64,000 nucleotides of DNA from Crossaster papposus (lineage: Eukaryota > Echinodermata > Asteroidea > Velatida > Solasteridae): positions 124,001 to 188,000 of the forward strand of contig JBAIAA010000806.1 in the NCBI GenBank assembly GCA_037893245.1, in the 5' to 3' direction. The notes beneath the pieces are model-generated. The model had not been told where the DNA came from. It did not search any database and saw nothing but the letters and a program-made list of their open reading frames with translations. Positions 9,526 to 22,764 of this stretch are shown here, piece by piece. The translations under genes and the position numbers were made by a program. Position 1 is the first letter of the stretch. Each line of letters begins with the position of its first letter.

Positions 9526-11110
9526 TCTATCTCCTAACACCCAGCCCCTTCCCGGGGTATGCTTTCCTTCATGCCCTTATTTGTGGGCGGGGATTGTGTG
9601 CACAAACCTATGGCGAATTTGAAACGCGTGTGTTAACGTTAACATTTTCAGAAAATCGAAATAAAATACTAACAAAGCATGCCCCGGGTCAAATTGCTAA
9701 TTTTGCCATTCCTGGAGGCCCCCCTCTATCTCCTAACACCCAGCCCCTTCCCGGGGCATGCTTTCCTTCATGCCCTTATTTGTGGGCGGGGATTGTGTGC
9801 ACAAACCTATGGCGAATTTGAAACGCGTGTGTTAACGTTAATATTTTCAGAAAATCGAAATAAAATACTAACAAAGCATGCCCCGGGTCAAATTGCTAAT
9901 TTTGCCATTCCTGGAGGCCCCCCTCTATCTCCTAACACCCAGCCCCTTCCCGGGGCATGCTTTCCTTCATGCCCTTATTTGTGGGCGGTGATTGTGTGCA
10001 CAAACCTATGGCGAATTTGAAACGCGTGTGTTAACGTTAACATTTTCAGAAAATCGAAATAAAATACTAACAAAGCATGCCCCGGGTCAAATTGCTAATT
10101 TTGCCATTCCTGGAGGCCCCCCTCTATCTCCTAACACCCAGCCCCTTCCCGGGGCATGCTTTCCTTCATGCCCTTATTTGTGGGCGGGGATTGTGTGCAC
10201 AAACCTATGGCGAATTTGAAACGCGTGTGTTAACGTTAACATTTTCAGAAAATCGAAATAAAATACTAACAAAGCATGCCCCGGGTCAAATTGCTAATTT
10301 TGCCATTCCTGGAGGCCCCCCTCTATCTCCTAACACCCAGCCCCTTCCCGGGGCATGCTTTCCTTCATGCCCTTATTTGTGGGCGGGGATTGTGTGCACA
10401 AATCTATGGCGAATTTGAAACGCGTGTGTTAACGTTAAAATTTTCAGAAAATCGAAATAAAATACTAACAAAGCATGCCCCGGGTCAAATTGCTAATGTT
10501 GCTATTCCTGGAGGCCCCCCTCTATCTCCTAACACCCAGCCCCTTCCCGGGGCATGCTTTCCTTCATGCCCTTATTTGTGGGCGTGGATTGTGTGCACAA
10601 ACCTATGGCGAATTTGAAACTCGTGTGTTAACGTTAACATTCTCAGAAAATCGAAATAAAATACTAACAAAGCATGCCCCGGGTCAAATTGCTAATTTTG
10701 CCATTCCTGGAGGCCCCCTCTATCTCCTAACACCCAGCTCCTTCCCGGGGCATGCTTTCCTTCATGCCCTTATTTGTGGGCGGGGATTGTGTGCACAAAC
10801 CTATGGCGAATTTGAAACGCGTGTGTTAACGTTAACATTTTCAGAAAATAGAAATAAAATACTAACAAAGCATGCCCCGGGTCAAATTGCTAATTTTGCC
10901 ATTCCTGGAGGCCCCCCTCTATCTCCTAACACCCAGCCCCTTCCCGGGGCATGCTTTCCTTCATGCCCTTATTTGTGGGCGTGGATTGTGTGCACAAACC
11001 TATGGCGAATTTGAAACGCGTGTGTTAACGTTAACATTTTCAGAAAATAGAAATAAAATACTAACAAAGCATGCCCCGGGTCAAATTGCTAATTTTGCCA
11101 TTCCTGGAGG

Positions 11111-11124
11111 CCCCTTCCCCCCCC
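11111..11124 (+). repeat. Interrupted C-tract C4-TT-C8, copy 4
   Basis: Identical tract 3,596 bp after copy 2, in the unit 11003-11209. Confidence 0.85.
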
Positions 11125-11806
11125 TCTATCTCCTAACACCCAGCCCCTTCCCGGGGTATGCTTTCCTTCATGCCCTTATTTGTGGGCGGGGATTGTGTGC
11201 ACAAACCTATGGCGAATTTGAAACGCGTGTGTTAACGTTAACATTTTCAGAAAATCGAAATAAAATACTAACAAAGCATGCCCCGGGTCAAATTGCTAAT
11301 TTTGCCATTCCTGGAGGCCCCCCTCTATCTCCTAACACCCAGCCCCTTCCCGGGGCATGCTTTCCTTCATGCCCTTATTTGTGGGCGGGGATTGTGTGCA
11401 CAAACCTATGGCGAATTTGAAACGCGTGTGTTAACGTTAATATTTTCAGAAAATCGAAATAAAATACTAACAAAGCATGCCCCGGGTCAAATTGCTAATT
11501 TTGCCATTCCTGGAGGCCCCCCTCTATCTCCTAACACCCAGCCCCTTCCCGGGGCATGTTTTCCTTCATGCCCTTATTTGTGGGCGGTGATTGTGTGCAC
11601 AAACCTATGGCGAATTTGAAACGCGTGTGTTAACGTTAACATTTTCAGAAAATCGAAATAAAATACTAACAAAGCATGCCCCGGGTCAAATTGCTAATTT
11701 TGCCATTCCTGGAGGCCCCCCTCTATCTCCTAACACCCAGCCCCTTCCCGGGGCATGCTTTCCTTCATGCCCTTATTTGTGGGCGGGGATTGTGTGCACA
11801 AACCTA

Positions 11807-12609
11807 TGGCGAATTTGAAACGCGTGTGTTAACGTTAACATTTTCAGAAAATCGAAATAAAATACTAACAAAGCATGCCCCGGGTCAAATTGCTAATTTT
11901 GCCATTCCTGGAGGCCCCCCTCTATCTCCTAACACCCAGCCCCTTCCCGGGGCATGCTTTCCTTCATGCCCTTATTTGTGGGCGGGGATTGTGTGCACAA
12001 ATCTATGGCGAATTTGAAACGCGTGTGTTAACGTTAAAATTTTCAGAAAATCGAAATAAAATACTAACAAAGCATGCCCCGGGTCAAATTGCTAATGTTG
12101 CTATTCCTGGAGGCCCCCCTCTATCTCCTAACACCCAGCCCCTTCCCGGGGCATGCTTTCCTTCATGCCCTTATTTGTGGGCGTGGATTGTGTGCACAAA
12201 CCTATGGCGAATTTGAAACTCGTGTGTTAACGTTAACATTCTCAGAAAATCGAAATAAAATACTAACAAAGCATGCCCCGGGTCAAATTGCTAATTTTGC
12301 CATTCCTGGAGGCCCCCTCTATCTCCTAACACCCAGCTCCTTCCCGGGGCATGCTTTCCTTCATGCCCTTATTTGTGGGCGGGGATTGTGTGCACAAACC
12401 TATGGCGAATTTGAAACGCGTGTGTTAACGTTAACATTTTCAGAAAATAGAAATAAAATACTAACAAAGCATGCCCCGGGTCAAATTGCTAATTTTGCCA
12501 TTCCTGGATGCCCCTTCCCCCCCCTCTATCTCCTAACACCCAGCCCCTTCCCGGGGTATGCTTTCCTTCATGCCCTTATTTGTGGGCGGGGATTGTGTGC
12601 ACAAACCTA
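11807..12609. repeat. Shortened third copy of the HOR cassette
   Basis: Four units repeat the cassette 10208-11209 but lack one: ACAAATCTA-ending unit, TGTTGCTATT unit, ACTCGT/C5 unit, then directly the C4-TT-C8 unit. Upstream, a GGGCGTGG unit with GAAAATAG sits between the last two. Loss of one monomer by unequal exchange fits. The cassette is seen again with a C11 tract at 15394-16193. Confidence 0.75.
12511..12524 (+). repeat. Interrupted C-tract C4-TT-C8, copy 5
   Basis: Only 1,400 bp (seven units) after copy 4, because one monomer is missing relative to the upstream copies. The preceding GGAGG is mutated to GGATG. It lies in the unit 12403-12609. Confidence 0.85.
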
Positions 12610-13803
12610 TGGCGAATTTGAAACGCGTGTGTTAACGTTAACATTTTCAGAAAATCGAAATAAAATACTAACAAAGCATGCCCCGGGTCAAATTGCTAAT
12701 TTTGCCATTCCTGGAGGCCCCCCTTTATCTCCTAACACCCAGCCCCTTCCCGGGGCATGCTTTCCTTCATGCCCTTATTTGTGGGCGGGGATTGTGTGCA
12801 CAAACCTATGGCGAATTTGAAACGCGTGTGTTAACGTTAATATTTTCAGAAAATCGAAATAAAATACTAACAAAGCATGCCCCGGGTCAAATTGCTAATT
12901 TTGCCATTCCTGGAGGCCCCCCTCTATCTCCTAACACCCAGCCCCTTCCCGGGGCATGCTTTCCTTCATGCCCTTATTTGTGGGCGGGGATTGTGTGCAC
13001 AAACCTATGGCGAATTTGAAACGCGTGTGTTAACGTTAAAATTTTCAGAAAATCGAAATAAAATACTAACAAAGCATGCCCCGGGTCAAATTGCTAATTT
13101 TGCCATTCCTGGAGGCCCCCCTCTATCTCCTAACACCCAGCCCCTTCTCGGGGCATGCTTTCCTTCATGCCCTTATTTGTGGGCGGGGATTGTGTGCACA
13201 AACCTATGGCGAATTTGAAACGCGTGTGTTAACGTTAACATTTTCAGAAAATCGAAATAAAATACTAACAAAGCATGCCCCGGGTCAAATTGCTAATGTT
13301 GCCATTCCTGGAGGCCCCCCTCTATCTCCTACCACGCAGCCCCTTCCCGGGGCATGCTTTCCTTCATGCCCTTATTTGTGGGCGGGGATTGTGTGCACAA
13401 ACCTATGGCGAATTTGAAACGCGTGTGTTAACGTTAACATTTTCAGAAAATCGAAATAAAATACTAACAAAGCATGCCCCGGGTCAAATTGCTAATGTTG
13501 CCATTCCTGGAGGCCCCCCTCTATCTCCTACCACGCAGCCCCTTCCCGGGGCATGATTTCCTTCATGCCCTTATTTGTGGGCGGGGATTGTGTGCACAAA
13601 CCTATGGCGAATTTGAAACGCGTGTGTTAACGTTAAAAGTTTCAGAAAATCAAAATAAAATACTAACAAAGCATGCCCCGGGTCAAATTGCTAATTTTGC
13701 CATTCCTGGAGGCCCCCCTCTATCTCCTAACACCCAGCCCCTTCCCGGGGCATGCTTTCCTTCATGCCCTTATTTGTGGGCGGTGATTGTGTGCACAAAC
13801 CTA

Positions 13804-14000
13804 TGGCGAATTTGAAACGCGTGTTAACGTTAACATTTTCAGAAAATCGAAATAAAATACTAACAAAGCATGCCCCGGGTCAAATTGCTAATTTTGCCAT
13901 TCCTGGAGGCCCCCCTCTATCTCCTAACACCCAGCCCCTTCCCGGGGCATGCTTTCCTTCATGCCCTTATTTGTGGGCGGGGATTGTGTGCACAAACCTA
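13804..14000 (+). repeat. 197-bp unit with 2-bp deletion
   Basis: One GT is missing from the ACGCGTGTGTTAAC segment, giving ACGCGTGTTAAC. The rest is a standard unit. Confidence 0.85.
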
Positions 14001-16097
14001 TGGCGAATTTGAAACGCGTGTGTTAACGTTAACATTTTCAGAAAATCGAAATAAAATACTAACAAAGCATGCCCCGGGTCAAATTGCTAATTTTGCCATT
14101 CCTGGAGGCCCCCCTCTATCTCCTAACACCCAGCCCCTTCCCGGGGCATGCTTTCCTTCATGCCCTTATTTGTGGGCGGGGATTGTGTGCACAAATCTAT
14201 GGCGAATTTGAAACGCGTGTGTTAACGTTAAAATTTTCAGAAAATCGAAATAAAATACTAACAAAGCATGCCCAGGGTCAAATTGCTAATGTTGCCATTC
14301 CTGGAGGCCCCCCTCTATCTCCTACCACGCAGCCCCTTCCCGGGGCATGATTTCCTTCATGCCCTTATTTGTGGGCGGGGATTGTGTGCACAAACCTATG
14401 GCGAATTTGAAACGCGTGTGTTAACGTTAAAATGTTCAGAAAATCGAAATAAAATACTAACAAAGCATGCCCCGGGTCAAATTGCTAATTTTGCCATTCC
14501 TGGAGGCCCCCCTCTATCTCCTAACACCCAGCCCCTTCCCGGGGCATGCTTTCCTTCATGCCCTTATTTGTGGGCGGGTATTGTGTGCACAAACCTATGG
14601 CGAATTTGAAACGCGTGTGTTAACGTTAATATTTTCAGAAAATCGAAATAAAATACTAACAAAGCATGCCCCGGGTCAAATTGCTAATTTTGCCATTCCT
14701 GGAGGCCCCCCTCTATCTCCTAACACCCAGCCCCTTCCCGGGGCATGCTTTCCTTCATGCCCTTATTTGTAGGCGGGGATTGTGTGCACAAACCTATGGC
14801 GAATTTGAAACGCGTGTGTTAACGTTAACATTTTCAGAAAATCGAAATAAAATACTAACAAAGCATGCCCCGGGTCAAATTGCTAATGTTGCCATTCCTG
14901 GAGGCCCCCCTCTATCTCCTACCACGCAGCCCCTTCCCGGGGCATGATTTCCTTCATGCCCTTATTTGTGGGCGGGGATTGTGTGCACAAACCTATGGCG
15001 AATTTGAAACGCGTGTGTTAACGTTAACAGTTTCAGAAAATCAAAATAAAATACTAACAAAGCATGCCCCGGGTCAAATTGCTAATTTTGCCATTCCTGG
15101 AGGCCCCCCTCTATCTCCTAACACCCAGCCCCTTCCCGGGGCATGCTTTCCTTCATGCCCTTATTTGTGGGCGGTGATTGTGTGCACAAACCTATGGCGA
15201 ATTTGAAACGCGTGTGTTAACGTTAACATTTTCAGAAAATCGAAATAAAATACTAACAAAGCATGCCCCGGGTCAAATTGCTAATTTTGCCATTCCTGGA
15301 GGCCCCCCTCTATCTCCTAACACCCAGCCCCTTCCCGGGGCATGCTTTCCTTCATGCCCTTATTTGTGGGCGGGGATTGTGTGCACAAACCTATGGCGAA
15401 TTTGAAACGCGTGTGTTAACGTTAACATTTTCAGAAAATCGAAATAAAATACTAACAAAGCATGCCCCGGGTCAAATTGCTAATTTTGCCATTCCTGGAG
15501 GCCCCCCTCTATCTCCTAACACCCAGCCCCTTCCCGGGGCATGCTTTCCTTCATGCCCTTATTTGTGGGCGGGGATTGTGTGCACAAATCTATGGCGAAT
15601 TTGAAACGCGTGTGTTAACGTTAAAATTTTCAGAAAATCGAAATAAAATACTAACAAAGCATGCCCCGGGTCAAATTGCTAATGTTGCTATTCCTGGAGG
15701 CCCCCCTCTATCTCCTAACACCCAGCCCCTTCCCGGGGCATGCTTTCCTTCATGCCCTTATTTGTGGGCGTGGATTGTGTGCACAAACCTATGGCGAATT
15801 TGAAACTCGTGTGTTAACGTTAACATTTTCAGAAAATCGAAATAAAATACTAACAAAGCATGCCCCGGGTCAAATTGCTAATTTTGCCATTCCTGGAGGC
15901 CCCCTCTATCTCTTAACACCCAGCCCCTTCCCGGGGCATGCTTTCCTTCATGCCCTTATTTGTGGGCGGGGATTGTGTGCACAAACCTATGGCGAATTTG
16001 AAACGCGTGTGTTAACGTTAACATTTTCAGAAAATAGAAATAAAATACTAACAAAGCATGCCCCGGGTCAAATTGCTAATTTTGCCATTCCTGGAGG

Positions 16098-16108
16098 CCC
16101 CCCCCCCC
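16098..16108 (+). repeat. Expanded C-run, C11
   Basis: An uninterrupted 11-base C-run in a 204-bp unit (15990-16193) with GAAAATAG and GGGGTATGC. By position after the ACTCGT unit it corresponds to the TT-interrupted tract at 12511. Confidence 0.85.
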
Positions 16109-17188
16109 TCTATCTCCTAACACCCAGCCCCTTCCCGGGGTATGCTTTCCTTCATGCCCTTATTTGTGGGCGGGGATTGTGTGCACAAACCTATGGCGAA
16201 TTTGAAACGCGTGTGTTAACGTTAACATTTTCAGAAAATCGAAATAAAATACTAACAAAGCATGCCCCGGGTCAAATTGCTAATTTTGCCATTCCTGGAG
16301 GCCCCCCTCTATCTCCTAACACCCAGCCCCTTCCCGGGGCATGCTTTCCTTCATGCCCTTATTTGTGGGCGGGGATTGTGTGCACAAACCTATGGCGAAT
16401 TTGAAACGCGTGTGTTAACGTTAATATTTTCAGAAAATCGAAATAAAATACTAACAAAGCATGCCCCGGGTCAAATTGCTAATTTTGCCATTCCTGGAGG
16501 CCCCCCTCTATCTCCTAACACCCAGCCCCTTCCCGGGGCATGCTTTCCTTCATGCCCTTATTTGTGGGCGGGGATTGTGTGCACAAACCTATGGCGAATT
16601 TGAAACGCGTGTGTTAACGTTAAAATTTTCAGAAAATCGAAATAAAATACTAACAAAGCATGCCCCGGGTCAAATTGCTAATTTTGCCATTCCTGGAGGC
16701 CCCCCGCTATCTCCTAACACCCAGCCCCTTCTCGGGGCATGCTTTCCTTCATGCCCTTATTTGTGGGCGGGGATTGTGTGCACAAACCTATGGCGAATTT
16801 GAAACGCGTGTGTTAACGTTAACATTTTCAGAAAATCGAAATAAAATACTAACAAAGCATGCCCCGGGTCAAATTGCTAATGTTGCCATTCCTGGAGGCC
16901 CCCCTCTATCTCCTACCACGCAGCCCCTTCCCGGGGCATGATTTCCTTCATGCCCTTATTTGTGGGCGGGGATTGTGTGCACAAACCTATGGCGAATTTG
17001 AAACGCGTGTGTTAACGTTAAAAGTTTCAGAAAATCGAAATAAAATACTAACAAAGCATGCCCCGGGTCAAATTGCTAATTTTGCCATTCCTGGAGGCCC
17101 CCCTCTATCTCCTAACACGCAGCCCCTTCTCGGGGCATGCTTTCCTTCATGCCCTTATTTGTGGGCGGGGATTGTGTGCACAAACCTA

Positions 17189-17389
17189 TGGCGAATTTGA
17201 AACGCGTGTGTTAACGTTAATATTTTCATAGAAAATCGAAATAAAATACTAACAAATCATGCCCCGGGTCAAATTGCTAATTTTGCCATTCCTGGAGGCC
17301 CCCCTCTATCTCCTAACACCCAGCCCCTTCCCGGGGCATGCTTTCCTTCATGCCCTTATTTGTGGGCGGGGATTGTGTGCACAAACCTA
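17189..17389 (+). repeat. 201-bp unit with TA insertion
   Basis: TTTTCATAGAAAA replaces TTTTCAGAAAA, adding two bases in the centre of the A/T dyad. The same unit has AAATCATGCC in place of AAAGCATGCC. Confidence 0.85.
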
Positions 17390-20375
17390 TGGCGAATTTG
17401 AAACGCGTGTGTTAACGTTACAATTTTCAGAAAATCGAAATAAAATACTAACAAAGCATGCCCAGGGTCAAATTGCTAATGTTGCCATTCCTGGAGGCCC
17501 CCCTCTATCTCCTACCACGCAGCCCCTTCCCGGGGCATGATTTCCTTCATGCCCTTATTTGTGGGCGGGGATTGTGTGCACAAACCTATGGCGAATTTGA
17601 AACGCGTGTGTTAACGTTACAATTTTCAGAAAATCGAAATAAAATACTAACAAAGCATGCCCAGGGTCAAATTGCTAATGTTGCCATTCCTGGAGGCCCC
17701 CCTCTATCTCCTACCACGCAGCCCCTTCCCGGGGCATGATTTCCTTCATGCCCTTATTTGTGGGCGGGGATTGTGTGCACAAACCTATGGCGAATTTGAA
17801 ACGCGTGTGTTAACGTTAAAATGTTCAGAAAATCGAAATAAAATACTAACAAAGCATGCCCCGGGTCAAATTGCTAATTTTGCCATTCCTGGAGGCCCCC
17901 CTCTATCTCCTAACACCCAGCCCCTTCCCGGGGCATGCTTTCCTTCATGCCCTTATTTGTGGGCGGGGATTGTGTGCACAAACCTATGGCGAATTTGAAA
18001 CGCGTGTGTTAACGTTAATATTTTCAGAAAATCGAAATAAAATACTAACAAAGCATGCCCCGGGACAAATTGCTAATTTTGCCATTCCTGGAGGCCCCCC
18101 TCTATCTCCTAACACCCAGCCCCTTCCCGGGGCATGCTTTCCTTCATGCCCTTATTTGTAGGCGGGGATTGTGTGCACAAACCTATGGCGAATTTGAAAC
18201 GCGTGTGTTAACGTTAAAATGTTCAGAAAATCGAAATAAAATACTAACAAAGCATGCCCCGGGTCAAATTGCTAATTTTGCCATTCCTGGAGGCCCCCCT
18301 CTATCTCCTAACACCCAGCCCCTTCCCGGGGCATGCTTTCCTTCATGCCCTTATTTGTGGGCGGGGATTGTGTGCACAAACCTATGGCGAATTTGAAACG
18401 CGTGTGTTAACGTTACAATTTTCAGAAAATCGAAATAAAATACTAACAAAGCATGCCCAGGGTCAAATTGCTAATGTTGCCATTCCTGGAGGCCCTCCAC
18501 TATATCCTACCACGCAGCCCCTTCCCGGGGCATGATTTCCTTCATGCCCTTATTTGTGGGCGGGGATTGTGTGCACAAACCTATGGCGAATTTGAAACGC
18601 GTGTGTTAACGTTAAAATTTTCAGAAAATCGAAATAAAATACTAACAAAGCATGCCCCGGGTCAAATTGCTAATGTTGCCATTCCTGGAGGCCCCCCTCT
18701 ATCTCCTAACACCCAGCCCCTTCTCGGGGCATGCTTTCCTTCATGCCCTTATTTGTGGGCGGTGATTGTGTGCACAAACCTATGACGAATTTGAAACGCG
18801 TGTGTTAACGTTAAAATTTTCAGAAAATCGAAATAAAATACTAACAAAGCATGCCCCGGTTCAAATTGCTAATTTTGCCATTCCTGGAGGCCCCCCTCTA
18901 TCTCCTAACACGCAGCCCCTTCCCGGGGCATGCTTTCCTTCATGCCCTTATTTGTGGGCGGTGATTGTGTGCACAAACCTATGGCGAATTTGAAACGCGT
19001 GTGTTAACGTTACAATTTTCAGAAAATCGAAATAAAATACTAACAAAGCATGCCCCGGGTCAAATTGCTAATTTTGCCATTCCTGGAGGCCCCCCTCTAT
19101 CTCCTAACACCCAGCCCCTTCCCGGGGTATGCTTTCCTTCATGCCCTTATTTGTGGGCGGGGATTGTGTGCACAAACCTATGGCGAATTTGAAACGCGTG
19201 TGTTAACGTTAACATTTTCAGAAAATCGAAATAAAATACTAACAAAGCATGCCCCGGGTCAAATTGCTAATTTTGCCATTCCTGGAGGCCCCCCCTCTAT
19301 CTCCTAACACCCAGCCCCTTCCCGGGGCATGCTTTCCTTCATGCCCTTATTTGTGGGCGGGGATTGTGTGCACAAACCTATGGCGAATTTGAAACGCGTG
19401 TTTTAACGTTAATATTTTCAGAAAATCGAAATAAAATACTAACAAAGCATGCCCCAGGTCAAATTGCTAATTTTTCCATTCCTGGAGGCCCCCCTCTATC
19501 TCCTAACACCCATCCCCTTCCCGGGGCATGCTTTCCTTCATGCCCTTATTTGTGGGCGGGGATTGTGTGCACAAACCTATGGCGAATTTGAAACGCGTGT
19601 GTTAACGTTAAAATGTTCAGAAAATCGAAATAAAATACTAACAAAGCATGCCCCGGGTCAAATTGCTAATTTTGCCATTCCTGGAGGCCCCCCTCTATCT
19701 CCTAACACCCAGCCCCTTCCCGGGGCATGCTTTCCTTCATGCCCTTATTTGTGGGCGGGGATTGTGTGCACAAACCTATGGCGAATTTGAAACGCGTGTG
19801 TTAACGTTAACATTTTCAGAAAATCGAAATAAAATACCAACAAAGCATGCCCCGGGTCAAATTGCTAATGTTGCCATTCCTGGAGGCCCCCCTGTATCTC
19901 CTACCACGCAGCCCCTTACCGGGGCATGATTTCCTTCATGCCCTTATTTGTGGGCGGGGATTGTGTGCACAAACCTATGGCGAATTTGAAACGCGTGTGT
20001 TAACGTTAAAATTGTCAGAAAATCGAAATAAAATACTAACAAAGCATGCCCCGGGTCAAATTGCTAATTTTGCCATTCCTGGAGGCCCCCCTCTATCTCC
20101 TAACACCCAGCCCCTTCCCGGGGCATGCTTTCCTTCATGCCCTTATTTGTGGGCGGTGATTGTGTGCACAAACCTATGGCGAATTTGAAACGCGTGTGTT
20201 AACGTAAAAATTTTCAGAAAATCGAAATAAAATACTAACAAAGCATGCCCCGGGTCAAATTGCTAATTTTGCCATTCCTGGAGGCCCCCCTCTATCTCCT
20301 AACACCCAGCCCCTTCCAGGGGCATGCTTTCCTTCATGCCCTTATTTGTGGGCGGTGATTGTGTGCACAAACCTA

Positions 20376-22764
20376 TGGCGAATTTGAAACGCGTGCGTTA
20401 ACGTTAACATTTTCAGAAAATCGAAATAAAATACTAACAAAGCATGCCCCGGGTCAAATTGCTAATTTTGCCATTCCTGGAGGCCCCCCTCTATCTCCTA
20501 ACACCCAGCCCCTTCCCGGGGTATGCTTTCCTTCATGCCCTTATTTGTGGGCGGGGATTGTGTGCACAAACCTATGGCGCATTTGAAACGCGTGTGTTAA
20601 CGTTAACATTTTCAGAAAATCGAAATAAAATACTAACAAAGCATGCCCCGGGTCAAATTGCTAATTTTGCCATTCCTGGAGGCCCCCCTCTATCTCCTAA
20701 CACCCAGCCCCTTCTCGGGGCATGCTTTCCTTCATGCCCTTATTTGTGGGCGGGGATTGTGTGCACAAACCTATGGCGAATTTGAAACGCGTGTGTTAAC
20801 GTTAATATTTTCAGAAAATCGAAATAAAATACTAACAAAGCATGCCCCGGGTCAAATTGCTAATTTTGCCATTCCTGGAGGCCCCCCTCTATCTCCTAAC
20901 ACCCAGCCCCTTCCCGGGGCATGCTTTCTTTCATGCCCTTATTTGTGGGCGGGGATTGTGTGCACAAACCTATGGCGAATTTGAAACGCGTGTGTTAACG
21001 TTACAATTTTCAGAAAATCGAAATAAAATACTAACAAAGCATGCCCAGGGTCAAATTGCTAATGTTGCCATTCCTGGAGGCCCCCCTCTATCTCCTACCA
21101 CGCAGCCCCTTCCCGGGGCATGATTTCCTTCATGCCCTTATTTGTGGGCGGGGATTGTGTGCACAAACCTATGGCGAATTTGAAACGCGTGTGTTAACGT
21201 TACAATTTTCAGAAAATCGAAATAAAATACTAACAAAGCATGCCCCGGGTCAAATTGCTAATTTTGCCATTCCTGGAGGCCCCCCTCTATCTCTTAACAC
21301 CCAGCCCCTTCCCGGGGCATGCTTTCCTTCATGCCCTTATTTGTGGGCGGTGATTGTGTGCACAAACCTATGGCGAATTTGAAACGCGTGCGTTAACGTT
21401 AACATTTTCAGAAAATCGAAATAAAATACTAACAAAGCATGCCCCGGGTCAAATTGCTAATTTTTGCCATTCCTGGAGGCCCCCCTCTATCTCCTAACAC
21501 CCAGCCTCTTCCCGGGGCATGCTTTCCTTCATGCCCTTATTTGTGGGCGGGGATTGTTTGCACAAACCTATGGCGAATTTGAAACGCGTGTGTTAACGTT
21601 AACATTTTCAGAAAATCGAAATAAAATACTAACGAAGCATGCCCCGGGTCAAATTGCTAATTTTGCCATTCCTGGAGGCCCCCCTCTATCTCCTAACACC
21701 CAGCCCCTTCTCGGGGTATGCTTTCCTTCATGCCCTTATTTGTGGGCGGGGATTGTGTGCACAAACCTATGGCGAATTTGAAACGCGTGTGTTAACGTTA
21801 ACATTTTCAGAAAATCGAAATAAAATACTAACAAAGCATGCCCCGGGTCAAATTGCTAATTTTGCCATTCCTGGAGGCCCCCCTCTATCTCCTAACACCC
21901 AGCCCCTTCTCGGGGCATGCTTTCCTTCATGCCCTTATTTGTGGGCGGGGATTGTGTGCACAAACCTATGGCAAATTTGAAACGCGTGTGTTAACGTTAA
22001 TATTTTCAGAAAATCGAAATAAAATACTAACAAAGCATGCCCCGGGTCAAATTGCTAATTTTGCCATTCCTGGAGGCCCCCCTCTATCTCCTAACACCCA
22101 GCCCCTTCCCGGGGCATGCTTTCCTTCATGCCCTTATTTGTGGGCGGGGATTGTGTGCACAAACCTATGGCGAATTTGAAACGCGTGTGTTAACGTTAAC
22201 ATTTTCAGAAAATCGAAATAAAATACTAACAAAGCATGCCCAGGGTCAAATTGCTAATGTTGCCATTCCTGGAGGCCCCCCTCTATCTCCTACCACGCAG
22301 CCCCTTCCCGGGGCATGATTTCCTTCATGCCCTTATTTGTGGGCGGGGATTGTGTGCACAAACCTATGGCGAATTTGAAACGCGTGTGTTAACGTTACAA
22401 TTTTCAGAAAATCGAAATAAAATACTAACAAAGCATGCCCAGGGTCAAATTGCTAATGTTGCCATTCCTGGAGGCCCCCCTCTATCTCCTACCACGCAGC
22501 CCCTTCCCGGGGCATGATTTCCTTCATGCCCTTATTTGTGGGCGGGGATTGTGTGCACAAACCTATGGCGAATTTGAAACGCGTGTGTTAACGTTAACAT
22601 TTTCAGAAAATCGAAATAAAATACTAACAAAGCATGCCCCGGGTCAAATTGATAATTTTTCCATTCCTGGAGGCCCCCCTCTATCTCCTAACACCCAGCC
22701 CCTTCCCGGGGCATGCTTTCCTTCATGCCCTTATTTGTGGGCGGTGATTGTGTGCACAAACCTA
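20376..22764. repeat. Six-monomer tandem duplication (about 1.2 kb)
   Basis: Units 20376-21570 (1,195 bp, including one extra T) are followed by 21571-22764 (1,194 bp) with the same order of marks: GGGGTATGC, CTTCTCGGGG, ATATTTT, a CCCAGGG/CACGCAG unit, then a CAATTTT unit. The last members diverge. Confidence 0.7.

Larger units (their letters stand above)
8211..11806. repeat. 18-monomer, 3,596-bp HOR, copy 2
   Basis: This is a near-identical repeat of the preceding 3,596 bp. A private change is GGGGCATGTTTT near 11556. Homology to copy 1 stops in the unit from 11807, which belongs to the class ending in CACAAATCTA. Confidence 0.85.
12610..22764. repeat. Irregular mosaic domain
   Basis: About 51 units show no single dominant higher-order period. 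Fragments of upstream cassettes recur; for example, 11807-13405 is echoed by 15394-16989. They are interleaved with many CACGCAG-type units. Small length changes are scattered: a 2-bp loss in the unit from 13804, a TA gain in the unit from 17189, C7 in the unit from 19181 and one extra T in the unit from 21371. It holds nothing but satellite. Confidence 0.8.

Noticed and set aside
18858..18869. tRNA B-box-like GGTTCAAATTGC, suggesting a SINE or tRNA origin of the monomer
   Set aside because: It is created by one substitution in one unit (most have GGGTCAAATTGC). The final CC of the B box is absent and no A box lies at a suitable distance upstream.
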